The notes below the pieces were generated by a model. It was not told where the DNA came from and did no database searches. It saw only the letters and a program-made list of their open reading frames with translations. Shown piece by piece: positions 46,934 through 58,779 of a DNA stretch of 64,000 nt (the stretch's first letter is position 1; the number at the start of each line of letters is the position of its first letter). This stretch comes from Sipunculus nudus. Its lineage: Eukaryota; Annelida; Sipuncula; Golfingiida; Sipunculidae. A program made the translations under genes and the position numbers. The stretch is taken from the NCBI GenBank assembly GCA_026874595.1, contig CM049310.1:81578556-81642555 (forward strand), read 5' to 3'.

Positions 46934-47568
46934 TGTCACGAAGTTGATCGTATCATGCGGACATGTTTCCCCTATTTTGTTTGATTATGGGTTATTTATT
47001 GTTGGGTTAAGCTGTATCTTTGTATTTGTTGAAAGGAGAGTCGGTTCGCCGGACAGGATTATAGTGTCGTGAGACAGTAGGGGAATTCAATGGAGTCATC
47101 CGCTGTTCCGGGTCGAGTTGTGCCATGATAGCGCCAGTATTGTTCCTAGCCTATTTAGTATTCAGCGTGCTTGTGAATATAGATGAGCCTTAGTAGCAAA
47201 GCGGTCCCAGGCATTGTAGGAGACTTATGAATATGGATTACCCTTAGGGTGGAAGGGTATTTAAAGCGTCGCCTATACAGAGTGGTAATTCTGTCTTCAA
47301 TGTCCAGAAGCCAGCCAGCTGCCAGTTGGGGACCAGTGCAGACATTTGGGGTCCAGTACCGCCATTTGGGGTGAAATGCTGCCGGCCGGGGACCAATGCC
47401 GACAGTTGGGGTCCAGTGCCGTCAGTCAGGGACAAATTTTGACTTTAGACTTGCTAAGCTAGTGCCTTGTGTTCTGTTGTGTATTTAAGTGCCAATCCGA
47501 TGTGTGCGCAATCAAAAACCAAACCATCTAAATTTTTCACGTTAAACCGAAGGCAACCCGGTCCGTCA
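46934..47568 (+). mobile_element. Candidate solo LTR or LTR fragment (~635 bp)
   Basis: Begins TGTCACGAAG and ends ACCCGGTCCGTCA, with a TATA-like TATTTAAA at 47259-47266. It interrupts the degenerate CCCGGGCCC array, which flanks it on both sides. TGTCACG starts and GTCCGTCA ends recall gypsy-type LTRs, but no target duplication, clear poly(A) signal or primer site is visible, and array sequence resumes only at about 47640, leaving ~70 unexplained bases. Tentative. Confidence 0.35.
47321..47440. repeat. Exact 20-bp-period minisatellite, 6 units
   Basis: Six consecutive 20-bp units with no indels: GCCAGTTGGGGACCAGTGCA, GACATTTGGGGTCCAGTACC, GCCATTTGGGGTGAAATGCT and three more. It lies about 55 bp after the TATA-like box, that is within the presumed R/U5 part of the candidate LTR. 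Confidence 0.85.
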
Positions 47569-47639
47569 CTTGGTAAAAAGGCACAAGTAAGAGGCAACGT
47601 TTATTGATTGACAAACCTCGATTCCGTGGAAATCAAACA

Positions 47640-48275
47640 AAATACTCGTTCTCGGCCCTTTCAGCTGTCGCTTGTCCGGGGTCTTTATCCGATGTTCGTA
47701 ACCTAGTTAATACTTGGTCCTCGTTCCGGGGGAATTAATATCTGGTACTTGTTCCCGGGCCCTCCTACTTGATGCTCGTTCCCAGGCCCTCTTACCTGAT
47801 ACTCGTCCCATGCCTGTAAACCTGATTTCGATTTCCGTAGATGTATAACTGATGCTTATTCCCGGGCCTTTATGCCTAATCCTGATTCCCGGGGCTTTTA
47901 TACTAAATGCTCTTTCCCGAATTTAATGCCTTCTATCCCGGGCCCTTTTACCTGTTCATACCTTGAAACTTAATGTCGTCCCCAGGAATTAACATAGAAT
48001 GCTCGTTACCGGGCCGTTTACTTCCTGTTCGCCCTGGGGAGCTTCAACCCGTTTCACGACCCGTGGCCCTTTGATCTGATGATCATTCCAAAGAACACAC
48101 CGACGCTAGTCCCGTGGCCTAATACTTGATGCTCGCTCCGTGGCCCTTCATTTACATAATGCTCGACCCTCTTATGTATAAATGATGCTCATCCGCCGGA
48201 TTCTTCAACCATATTTATGTCTCGTGGCTCTTCTATTTTGTCTGATGCTCGACCGAGGCCCCCTTTACCTGATAC
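47640..48275 (+). repeat. Very degenerate CCCGGGCCC-type array, right part
   Basis: Continuation of 46506-46933: words such as TGATGCTCGTTCCC, GGGCCCTCTTACCTGAT and ATTCCCGGG recur every ~25-35 bp with heavy decay to about 48275. Confidence 0.5.
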
Positions 48276-48329
48276 TCAAGAAGAATTTAAGCTACGATTG
48301 ATGATATAACAACCAAAAAATATATGTGA

Positions 48330-48645
48330 ACTCACAACCCAAACTGAAAATATGTGTCTTATGGTAACGAGTCATTTCCTGTAACGCGTACAAGATAGTT
48401 GCCGTCCTGTAACCAGTCAGAGCCATATATGCTGATTCCAATTCATTGCTGATTCGAATTCTCTCCAATATGCTGAGTTAAAAAGGACTTTTCTCGTACA
48501 TGGTAGGTGTTGATGATAAGTACATAAACATATCTAACGATTGTTTTGGTTTATTTTAAGTGGCAGCGTTATTATAGGCCATGAGGCGAAAAATAACGAA
48601 AATATTTGCATCCTCATAAAGCTTTACAGTTCCATCCACATTGAA
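48330..48645 (-). repeat. Family C interspersed repeat, copy C3
   Basis: On the minus strand it shares CATCCTCATAAAGC-like, AAAATATTTGC, GCCATGAGGC, AACTCAGCATAT and AAATGACTCGTTACCATAAG with C1/C2. A block near 48430 is unique to it. Confidence 0.55.
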
Positions 48646-48649
48646 GGGA

Positions 48650-51160
48650 GTAAAGGCATCCTAGTACGGTGGCCATAGAAGCCCTAATCTCAAACTCATC
48701 CTAGTTCCCCCTAAACATTTGTCCCTGTGTCTTACCATAGGGTGCTTTCACTCTTCTCCCTATACCTGATGTTACCCGTACGTTACTTGTCTCTAGGTAA
48801 TATATATAGGTTAATTAAGCTCAGATGACTGAGTCACTGAATGGCGGTTTGTCCATCACCGTCCGTTCGTCTGTTAGTAAGGCACAAATCGCAACCGCTG
48901 ACCATAGAAACTTCTATGAGAAAAAACCAGGGAGGAATAAAACATCTTCTTGGATGTAAGTACCCCCCCCCCCCTTGACTAGTTAATCTTTTTATACACA
49001 ACTTCCTGTATCTTCATAATTAATGCATGGATTGCAATCACTAATGTTTAATATGCTCACTTGAAGAAATGAAGAAAAGAACACATCAAAAACATTTTAG
49101 GCTCGATAAGCAAGGGGAAAGAATTTCATGGTATATTTTCTGTCACAAATAAACGCTTTCTAGTTAAGCATAAAATATTCGTTAAAGTCCCATGTTTATT
49201 GCGACAGCTAATATTGCAATATCATTAAGTCATCTTTTGCTGCTTGCTGTAAGTTATAATCAGCGGTGCTGATATGTACATATTTACGTTTGTTATAGAC
49301 GCCATAAATATATAAAACATCGGCAAGGGATGGCCTGTTTGGGAATATTACGGTACTCCGTCCTTCCTTGTGGGCGATAATTCAGCTGTTTCTCCCACAT
49401 ACTGAGCGGAAAAGGAAGTTGTAGACATTGAGTCGACGTCAGAATCAGGCGGTATGAGCAGGCAATTATCGTCAAAATTGCTGTTTTTGGGGTCCTGCAT
49501 GGTTTTCCTTAAAAAAGAGGTTATCTGTTTCTACACGGCGGCATGCATAATATAAAGACTGTATAGGCGGCCGTGAAGATGGAGAAAAGATAAGCAAGCT
49601 GACAGGAAGCTGAGTTGCAGCTCAAAGAAAACTTGATAGTTCCACCACCTATTATTAGCAGGCGACATGTTGAGGGAATGTATGACTCACGAATGTTTCA
49701 AAGAAGATATTTGTGGATGAAGTAAGAAGCTGGGAAGAACAAAGGCATCCAAAATAAATAATGAATTCTCGACTAGATTAACAGTCAGACAGCACCTGGT
49801 AAGCCGCTATCAGCTGGTGATAGTACTGGTGCTGCATGCTAATCTAACTTCTTTGTCTCACTGCTTAACGTCTCAAGTAGCTTATGAACACTAATGAAAG
49901 TCGGTTTAATTTTGTCACTAGTATGGGCTCTGAATTTTACGTGTTTAAAAAAAATATTATTTACACCATTGCGATTAAATTCAATTTAGGTTTGATATTA
50001 TTATTGTAGTAACCACTCCCTAGAATGAATAATATGGTTGGTTTAAAATAATAAAATCCAATTTAAAAAAAAATGAAAGATAATTAAAACACTAAAGGTG
50101 TTTTATCTTAGAAGATTATAACATTTTTTTCTGCTGGGTTTTGCTTAAATGGACACCTTAGGGGTTGTCCAGTGGTCGGTTTCGAGGGCCTTTCTTTTTG
50201 TAATGAGTCGGTGTCATTTTAAATAGAATCAAAATATAGTCACATCGGACGTGATGGACCCTTCGAAAATTTTGTCAAAATTTATTATTAAATAACATTA
50301 AGATCCATCAGAAAAGAGAGCCTTTCCTCCATTAACAACAGGATATTATAACTATTTTATCACAGCCTGGGTTAACATATTTTTTGAAATTACGTTTTAT
50401 ACAATGATATATTATGCTGATATGTACATATTTAGATGATATATGATTATATATCCTCTCATTTCATATAACCTTCATCTCTTCATGTCTGAAATGTTCT
50501 TTAACAACAACATCGGTATTAAACGAAAACACAACTAAATAACTCAATTATAAAGAGTACAAGCCGCCACTCGTCCAAAAACCGTGTTTGCATTCAGTCA
50601 ATTGACTTATATTCCCAGGGTTATTCGTGCATAAATGATTTAATTTTTTATTAAATTCAAGAATATTTTGTCAGAAGTTGAACAAGATTATGGCAGAGGA
50701 GATAAGAAATTATAACAGTCAGAAAACTGAAACATGAAATCGGTTCCTCAAGTCGACATGAATAGAAATAACTTCTGACAAACAGATGAAATCCTTGAAT
50801 AAACAAAATCAATTCATTGCGTTTTAAATAGGTAATCTTCGTAATGGTTGTTAAATGATACCAAACAAAACCTCTTCTACGATTTTCCTATTTCATTAAG
50901 TAATGCATAGAGAAAAGACATAAAAGTTATTTGATATTGAAAATGTACTTCTATTGGCCCCTTCCTACTGTAACGAATTAAAGAAACGAACGCTAAGCAT
51001 TATGCATAGCATTCCCGACGAATAGATTCCATGGAGCTGAATGAAACGAACTGACAACGGACAACCTTTCATTGTATTTCATCTACCTACCTTTAACTCA
51101 ATTAAAATACATTTTTAAATATGAATAAAATAAATAAAAAAATCAACAAGGAAGAAACTT
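48650..51160. other. No recognisable gene or repeat
   Basis: Contains a poly-C (about 48964-48975) and AT-rich DNA. No long frame, TIR or tandem repeat was noted over this 2.5 kb. Confidence 0.4.
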
Positions 51161-51164
51161 AGAT

Positions 51165-51440
51165 TGTTAAGGTCTTGTCAGGTAGTTTTATATTAATCCA
51201 ACAAAAATTGGATTACTTTTACAAGATGATTAAAATAGTGAACCTTTTAATTTTTTTAAATGTTAAAATGTAAATGTAAAACTTAATGAAAAGTAAAAAT
51301 TGTATACCATCAGAAAGTACAATGTATCGGATTCAGGATGTATACCTTTATGGGGTCTTATATAAACCTAAAGCAATTTTTTGATTTACTAAAGATTAAG
51401 GGGTTTTTTAGCAAGGATACTACCTTTATGATCTTTAAAG
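51165..51440 (+). mobile_element. Family B MITE-like copy B6
   Basis: Core words ACAAGATGATTAAAATAGTG, CCATCAGAAAGTACA and a TIR-like end TTAGCAAGGATACTACCTTT (51409-51428) match the family in order. The 5' part is lost. Confidence 0.5.
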
Positions 51441-51529
51441 GAACATACGCTCTCCTTACGGTATGTGAATTCATATTGATCACTAGACTTTCGTTCACAG
51501 GTAAAAATCATTCCCTTACGCCTAGGTCT

Positions 51530-51660
51530 CATCCATCACGTTCTGTCTACGGTTCATCACGTTCTCGGAGGTCGTGGGAGTACTTGGTAGAACGTAGCTT
51601 TTACCGTAGAACACGTGTAAGAACGTGGGAGGTTGTGAATGGTTCACGTTCTTTTTGAAG
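51530..51660. repeat. Imperfect inverted repeat rich in CACGTTCT / AGAACGTG
   Basis: CACGTTCT occurs at about 51538 and 51557; the inverted AGAACGTG or AGAACACGTG words are at about 51591, 51607 and 51620. CTACGGT (51548) pairs with ACCGTAG (51603). It could fold into a long imperfect hairpin. Part of a forward frame with no recognisable product. Confidence 0.45.
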
Positions 51661-51669
51661 TGTTAAAAA

Positions 51670-53890
51670 GGACGGGGCAGGACGTCGCCTCTGGTATGGA
51701 GATGTGTATCTTTTCTTTTCACTCTTTCTGTTTTAAAGAAAGCTATCCTTTTTTCACAGAGCCATACCATTACTCTTTTTTTTAAACATTTATATTTATT
51801 AGGCCTGTAAGGGTGGCATGACTGCTAGCAGCATCGAACTGGGGCAGAGATTCCTGGCTCCCCAGCATGCTTATTAAAGAAAGAAGTAACATTATATTCT
51901 CCCTCTCCTAATGTTGCCAAATTGTTTAGAATTAATCTGACACAGTCTGTAATCTGTCTGTGTCTGAAATCGAACGCCTGAACGCCCACATGGACCGGAT
52001 ACCCACCGTGCCTTCTAATCAAGAGAGGAAGAATGCTCTCCTGTGCAGTCAATTTCGACGGAACTATAGCGGGTAAACATAAAGACAGTACCGGCTCTGA
52101 CAAACATCAGACGGACACTACATACATCAAGTTGTCACACGTACAATACCAGCTTACGGTACATTATGTAATCATATATACATGTTTAAAATTCGTTCGG
52201 TACTCTTAATTTATCCATTAACATTTATGCAATGTTTTGTTGCTACTTGACTGATTCAGAAGACGCAGCAATATTCAAACTTACTGCAAGCAGTCGTCGT
52301 ATGAACTATACAATTAAGTATAAATCCTTAACAAACTACCCGATTCAAAAGCTTCTTTAAGTTTTAAATATACAGTCTGTCTAATAAATCCTATATATAC
52401 GAGTTCTTTGCATGACAAACAGTGTTTATTCTGCTGCTGTTTCTAAACTAATTGTACAAGGCTTTTGATAAAATGTGACACCTTCGCATTTCGATTTATT
52501 CCATGAAAGCCCTTTATCTGCTCGTCCTTTGTTGAAACCTTTATTGCTTTTAGTTACAGCTTCATTTTCTCATTTAGGAGTTGACTCTTGGAAAGCATCC
52601 GACTTTTACTGGGCAATATTTTTTTTTTGAATCTTTATTGCCTTTAATCACATCATTCGTTTCCTCTAGTATGGTGGGTTCTGAAAGCCTTCCAAGTAAT
52701 CCTGTTTGTCCCAGATTTAATACGTTGAAAGCTCCCAGTTATAAAAGACATATTTTGGTCAGCAAATATGGAAGGGAGTTTATGTATAAAAATCACAGCC
52801 CTTGCATCTATATAAAGCCTCTTTGCAGATTCTACAAATTGAAATACTTTTGAGACACTAAAACTGGCCGATTCATCATTTTCCATTCCTGAAACATTTA
52901 GAAAAGTGATGAAGAAAATTATTTATTCTTTCCTCCATGTGATCACGAATAGGTTCCAATTAAATTTCTTATAAATATCAATAATAATTAGAATTTTCCT
53001 ACAAGACATCCCCGTTAACATGAACAAAGGATTGTATGTTAAGTATAAAACTCACTTTTCCTCTTATATTGGAGAGTTGCCAGAAATTAGATTTATACCT
53101 CCTGTTATACGATCTGAGATTATGAAGCGTGGAAATCAAGCAAAACTAACTTGATGACAGAAGATCTTCCGTTAGCTACCATGCAGAAATAATATTTTTA
53201 TGTCCATTCATTTCCCAAGTTACAAAATAAGGTCACCTACTGATTCACAAGGATGAAATCTTTATTGTGTCCGCGGCAAGATGAATTATTTTCCATCTTC
53301 TTAGATTGTATCAGAGTTTTCTATTTCGGATTTAAACCTAGTAGAAGAAAAAAATAAATATGTTATATTAACTTAAATACATTGTGTCAATGAAATTACT
53401 GAATTCACACTAAATTCGAACCATCAAAATGTTTCTGACAGCTTCACACAAAAAATGTGACGGACACCGCCTATGGAGGATACTAGACAGGGTTCAACCA
53501 ATCGATCAAAGTGACTGGGCCACGGCGGGGCGGGAGTCTAATTAACATAAGGAGCGACCAAGGGATCCGTCAGCTATTGATGGACTGAACAAGGACTTAA
53601 ATACTTCTAAGTTGACGGACCTATAATACAATGCATCATGCACTCTGCTTTACAAATTTATCAATATAATCCAGTTCACTTGCCTTCAAGGGGGGGGGGG
53701 GGCATGTCACCCTCATTTTTTTAGGACTGTGTTGTCACCTCTAACTTTTTAACTTAAATAAAAGACATACTATAATATTTTAAAAACGATTCCGAGATAG
53801 ATTCGTCCTCCAGTCTATAATATCGTAAAATTTTCCTCGATAATCTATCAGTGAACCATTCCATATTGAAAAAAAATGGATATAATCGTA
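51670..53890. other. Mostly unrecognised; possible LINE-like coding traces
   Basis: A forward frame around 53250-53345 reads LLCPRQDELFSIFLDCI, loosely like the Cys-rich tail (C-P...H/F...C) of some LINE ORF2 proteins. An upstream frame near 53022-53150 is open for about 40 codons. Stops separate them and no canonical RT motif is visible. A poly-G is at 53690-53703. I would not call a gene. Confidence 0.2.
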
Positions 53891-53894
53891 ATTA

Positions 53895-54050
53895 TAAACT
53901 TTATTTATTTCACATGGATTGTGTAACTAGCTATGTTAACTAATACGAGGCACTCTCCATGGCCCTGATGGTGGCGTACGGTAGTCTTTAGAAGTGGAGG
54001 AGACCAGAGGACCCGGAGAAAACCACCGACCTCGGACGGGCCTGTTTGTC
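53895..54050 (+). repeat. Family D interspersed repeat, copy D2
   Basis: Partner of D1 (18139-18350): GGATTGTGTAAC, GAGGCACTCTCCATGGC, CTGATGGTGGCG, AAGTGGAGGAGACC and CCCGGAGAAAACCACCGA in the same order. Confidence 0.6.
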
Positions 54051-54749
54051 CTGTTTAGAGCAGTTTGGCATATTGCGTCATTTTTTTTTATTGAATGTTA
54101 CTGATGACCTCTGTTTTGAATAGTTTACGCTTAATTTGAAACACATAAATTTTATTTAAATCATTTTCAAAATAGCTTAAATATGCATTTGTAATTTATA
54201 AAATATAATTAATAAAAAGCCAAACATTTTCTTTCTCTCTTCATCTGCTATGCTTCACACACTTACTAGGTATACTTTCATAAGACGTACCATGCTTCAT
54301 CTTCTAAATAAGCATAGTTCATGGATGGTTACACTAGGTATATTGAAGACTGATTATTGACAGCATCCGGACAGCATGATTATTTCTTAAAGAATAGTCT
54401 TCACAACGCATTCACCATTACAAAAGGCAAACTGTCGCTAACTTCCCGGGCCGGACGGGATGCACAAGGCACGAACTTTAGTCTTTGATGGTGGTCTTGT
54501 CAAATGAAAAGCTGTTTGAATGCTCAGTTTTTTTTCTGATTGACCGGTCAATCTTAATAATATATTATGATATCTACACATTTATAGAAATATACAACAA
54601 TTTCGACTGTATTTTCACATGTAACATCACGACGATTCAAATAGGTCTTACGAGGTCGCGACCTCGAAGCGTCATCGGGACTCCCAGCAGATATATGAAC
54701 AAAAATAGAACCCGCGATGTCTGTCAGCTTTAGAGTGTCGTAATATGTA

Positions 54750-54924
54750 CTGGATACGCAGGCGGGACGGAAAATTTTGTCCGTTGTGCGAGACAGTGAG
54801 TTGCCCGCTTTTCTGAGTTTACGTTAAACATAATATAGAGGCAAATTTGAAAGGACTGAGATTTAGTGTCCGCATTAAGGAGTTGTCCGCCTTACTGAGT
54901 TGTCCACAAGTAGGAGTTTCACTG
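54750..54924. mobile_element. pogo/Tigger-like MITE copy, right end defined
   Basis: The right end read inward from 54924 is CAGTGAAACTCCTACTTGTG, bordered by TA at 54925-54926. Inside, TGTCCGC, TTGTCC and TTGCCCGC words recur as in the copy at 7074-7250. The left boundary is uncertain. Confidence 0.5.
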
Positions 54925-54934
54925 TACTCTAACT

Positions 54935-55050
54935 TGAATAAGGTGAACTTGTACTCAAACCTAAAGTACTCCGGTTTGGACTCTACCAGTCTGGACTCTG
55001 ATAGTGTAGACTACTAAATCACTGCTACAGATGCATGCTGACTATATAGG
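54935..55050 (-). repeat. Third partial copy of the GAGTCC block
   Basis: The minus strand reads GTCTACACTATCAGAGTCC, as at 36337-36355, then AGACTGG-AGAGTCCAAAC. It lies about 10 bp from the MITE end at 54924. Confidence 0.5.
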
Positions 55051-55059
55051 GCATCTTAG

Positions 55060-57290
55060 CATTAAAGATTACAGCTCAAACAGAACCTCTCTGACTCTAT
55101 ATAAACGAAACGCAAGCGCACCACATACACCTTGTCGATTCAGACTTAGAGATCAGAATATATGAATTTCACATTCTCCACTTAAGACTGGGATTTAGAG
55201 AAACTAAGGAACAGGCTACACATTGCCAGATATTACAAATGGAAGAAAAAAAACACTTTTCGGAAAACTGGAATATGAGTTACAGGCTTTTAAACGACAA
55301 ATACCTATAAAAATGTCCATCACTTTTGTTTAGAAGTCACGTGGTCACATAAGCTGGTACACCCGTCAGGGGTCGTTCTCTATTCAAAACTAACCTCTAC
55401 CTGTTAGGAACTGTGGGACTTTATTCCATGAAGAATTAACCACAACACTAGAGCCCGTAGCCGTGTTTTTTTACGTCACAATCAGGTGTTATATATATAT
55501 CAGCAGTTGTTCCTTAGAATAAAAAAAATAAAAATGGCCGAAAAATGTCAATAAGTGCGATCAATTTAATCTATCAATCATTTGTTTGAATTATTATGTC
55601 CAGTGCCGTAGTTATCTCACGGAAAAGTCAGAAATTACGTCCCAGGAAAAATATCAGTCTGTGATATAAAAATATGCAGAGGAAAGTTCACAATTATGAA
55701 TTTCATAAATTTCATATTTTGAAATAACTTTCATCCTATACTTTTTCTTACCCCTCTCTCTCTCTCTAGAACATACAATGCTACAGATATATTAATAAAA
55801 ATATGTGTTGATAAAAAATTTGTAATGATATCTTTCTTAAGAATCGAATTGTCCAGCTTTTGGTACAAATAAAACAAAGTAGATATATGCAAGATGCCAC
55901 AATGTCTATCATTATCTTATCAACGATTATCAATATATTGTGACATTTTGTTTCCATTGTTATACCCTATCTACCATAACGACTCTAATTATTGCCACTA
56001 AGTACATATTCTTAACATAATATCGGTAATTTATTACAGCTCATCATCTGTTTCGTCTTTATTGTCATTTATGTAGTCTCTCGTGTTGTCTCGCGGGAAC
56101 CGTCAATCAATTCCATTGGTCCCCTGTGTCCAGCGGCTACCTTTACAATGCCACGGACGGTTATTTATTTTGCGGTCAAATAGTTCGTCTGAGCCTCATA
56201 TTATACGGCATACTCTCCGCTATGATCCCTAGTGGCCTGGACTCTCACCTTGGCTACATCCGATCCTAAATAGCTCAGAAAAGTCTGAAAAAGTTTCAAG
56301 GAGAACGTTCAAATTTAGAAGACACCGCTGTTATAGATAATCTCTGGATGGCGTCGTAATTCGCAAGGGTTTTCCATCACGAGCGATCTCGGTAAAATAA
56401 ACACTGTTTTTTTTTTTCGGTGAATTTGGCCCAGCTTGTCGCATAACAATCAATTCAAATCACGTGATTATATTATATTTATTATATTATATCCAGCGAT
56501 CTTTTCGCGGTCCCATCTTGAATTCTCTCTCTCGTTTCTGTCATTTCTAAATTTTCTCTCTGTATGTATTCAGATCTCGCATGCTGCCCGAAGAATTTGA
56601 GTGGGTTTCTTTACTTCAGGGCGGGGGCTTGTTATGACCGGCAATGGGATGATTACACACCAAAGAGATGCGATAGACAACGTGCTACTTCCTGTGACGT
56701 GGTCCCAAACCGATATTGAACTTTGCACATGTAAATAATAAAAAAGAATAGATATGACAGCATAAAAAATGGAGGCACTTCCCCCCCCCCCCACCCAAAA
56801 ATTGTAAAAATGTGATTTTTCGCCTTAAGAATGTTACCCCCCCCCCCCTTCCTCCGGATCCACCCCCGGCAGTCGCCAATCGGAGCATCAGCTATATCCG
56901 AGGACGAAACGGTGACGATGAATAGCTTCATAGTACGTGACAGTTATACCGCACCTCAGGTGAATCTTATTGATGTGGTACGATAGTTAGTGCAATGACT
57001 GTGTCTGTCTATACAATAATATGAGCTTTGGCCTTGTTTAGAGGGGGGGGGACAAATACAATTTATACCTCTCATACATATTTTTAGATAATTCCGTTAT
57101 TCAAATTTTACATTTTTTTAACGTGTATTTAATGTTAGCTCAATATTTTTTTCAATCATTAATCAAATATTGAGAAAACTTAGGATTTGCCATTGTCAGT
57201 TGCTACATTTAAACACCAATATATATCTTTAAGTATCCTGTAATATGTTATTGATGCATGTAAATGAAGGTGATTTAAGCCAAATCAAAA
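55060..57290. other. No recognisable gene; poly-C tracts and one short repeat
   Basis: Contains family E copy 2 (55365-55430) and poly-C tracts at about 56780 and 56837 within a block ending CCGGATCCACCCCCGGCAG. That block resembles the CAGTGGCGG-TCCAG poly-G modules read from the other strand. The GC-rich reverse frames there are composition artefacts. A poly-G is near 57043. Confidence 0.35.
55365..55430 (+). repeat. Family E short repeat, copy 2
   Basis: Matches 29065-29140 in order and spacing (GGTCGTT, AAAACTA-CCTCT-CCTGTTA, ACTGTGGGACT). Confidence 0.45.
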
Positions 57291-57299
57291 TGATAAAAA

Positions 57300-57785
57300 T
57301 TATTTGTGGAAACAAATAAAAACAATTTTTTGTATAGGCCTAACTAAAATATATATATTTATGATAAAGGTTGAGAGTGAAGGATATCAGGATATTTTGC
57401 GTGGTGATACTCTGTTTCTTCATCATTATAATTAATATGGGATTCGGAGGAGATTTTGTGCGGAACTCTTATTTCAGGGGGAGGCAGGTGGCTTTTGCTG
57501 GCGGGAAGTGGGGGGAGGGGGTTGTTCGGATGGGCTAGGTCTTTATTCTTTATCCTGTGGCAAACAAGGCCTATGGCTTAAAACCTGAAATGGTGAGAAC
57601 TTGAAACAAATAAAATCAATTTGTTGAAAAATGAACCAAGTTTAATTCTATATAAGCCTTACCAAAATATGTAGTAATGATATAGGGTGAGAGTGAAAAA
57701 TATCTTGATATTTTTTGGTGATCTTCAGCCTTTTTTAGGTGATTCGGAGAAGATTTTGTGCTGCAAATTTTTCTATACCAAAACC
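57300..57785. repeat. ~295-bp diverged direct repeat (two units)
   Basis: AAACAAATAAAA-CAATTT, TATA-GCCT-AC-AAAATAT, GAGAGTGA, ATATTTT-GTGAT and GATTCGGAG-AGATTTTGTGC occur in order at 57312-57455 and at 57605-57765. Confidence 0.6.
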
Positions 57786-58151
57786 TCCATATAAGAATAG
57801 TTTGATATACATAGACTAATTTTGTGAACATTTGTCAAACGTTTCAAATTGAAGAATTTTGATACCGGTGATAGATGAAACAAAAATGGCGAGGGCACCA
57901 ATCTATAGCGGGTGAAAGGTTCGATATTGTAAGTCTATTTTGCCGGTTGGTAGAAGCGGTTGATACCCTTTTATACCTCTAAAACCCTGCAGCTTGTTCC
58001 CATGGTGATTGATGATAGGGGTCACAACGCTGCCATCCAGAATATATTGTCACGGTGTAGCGATTTCAGATTACCCCCGCTTTTAGATTACCCCCCCCCC
58101 CTCCGACAGCTTAAAATCGATCAGAATTTATCTTATAGTTAAATCTCTGAG

Positions 58152-58770
58152 GGTTACAGGTGCTCTTTTATTATGTGCGTAACTCCTGTTGTGGCACTCG
58201 TGTCTGGCCGCGTTTTACATTCTGTGTTTAATCAGTACTGGTTGAACTCTTGTTGTCGTGCTGGCTTGGGACGAGATCACGTGTACACCATGGTGTGTAG
58301 AGGCACGGCGATGTTTTCTAGAGAATTCCTGAAACGTGTGTTTACTGTTTAGTAGGGTCCTTATAGACTCTCTCCTGGTTTTTATAAATTTGGACTTCAA
58401 TTTACTTTCTGGGTTGTTGCAAGAACTTTTCACTGGACTTACATTCTCCGAGAGTTTACATTTAAAGGATTTATCGTTGTGATGGTGTTGGTATCCAGGT
58501 ACTGTGCACATTATTTTCTATGTGATTGTATTGACTTGTTGATATACCGCTGTTTTACTGTATAATTGTATGGTTTTGGTGTATTTTATTGTTAGGGTTG
58601 TTTTAAGAATAAATTATAGTTATTTGTTAACAAAAAACCACTGACTTCTTTATTCATTCCCCTAGACATTTCACGCTGCCTAGTGTTACAGAATCTGATT
58701 TTTTTTATCTCCATTACAAAATTTGTGTTCATCACGCATACGTGATCTGTGTATATTAGGTTCCGTAACA
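58152..58770 (+). mobile_element. Second copy of the 907-bp-type solo LTR (619 bp)
   Basis: Starts GGTTACAGGTGC (first bases altered from TGTTAC) and ends CCGTAACA. The last ~210 bp are nearly identical to 10840-11048, including AATAAA at 58608-58613 and CTGACTTCTTTATTCAT. An internal ~290 bp including the TATA box is missing relative to 10142-11048. No target duplication is recognisable. Confidence 0.7.
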
Positions 58771-58779
58771 GGGTATTCT

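Noticed and set aside
47569-47585. Primer-binding site after the candidate LTR (TTGGTAAAAAGGCAC)
   Set aside because: It does not match the 3' end complement of any tRNA I can recall, so the LTR call stays tentative.
53250-53345. LINE-like C-P...F...C tail
   Set aside because: Only a loose Cys/Phe pattern with stops around it and no RT motif or tail; mentioned as a trace, not called.
56653-56931. Gly-rich reverse frames
   Set aside because: They arise from poly-C tracts read as poly-Gly; no gene context.
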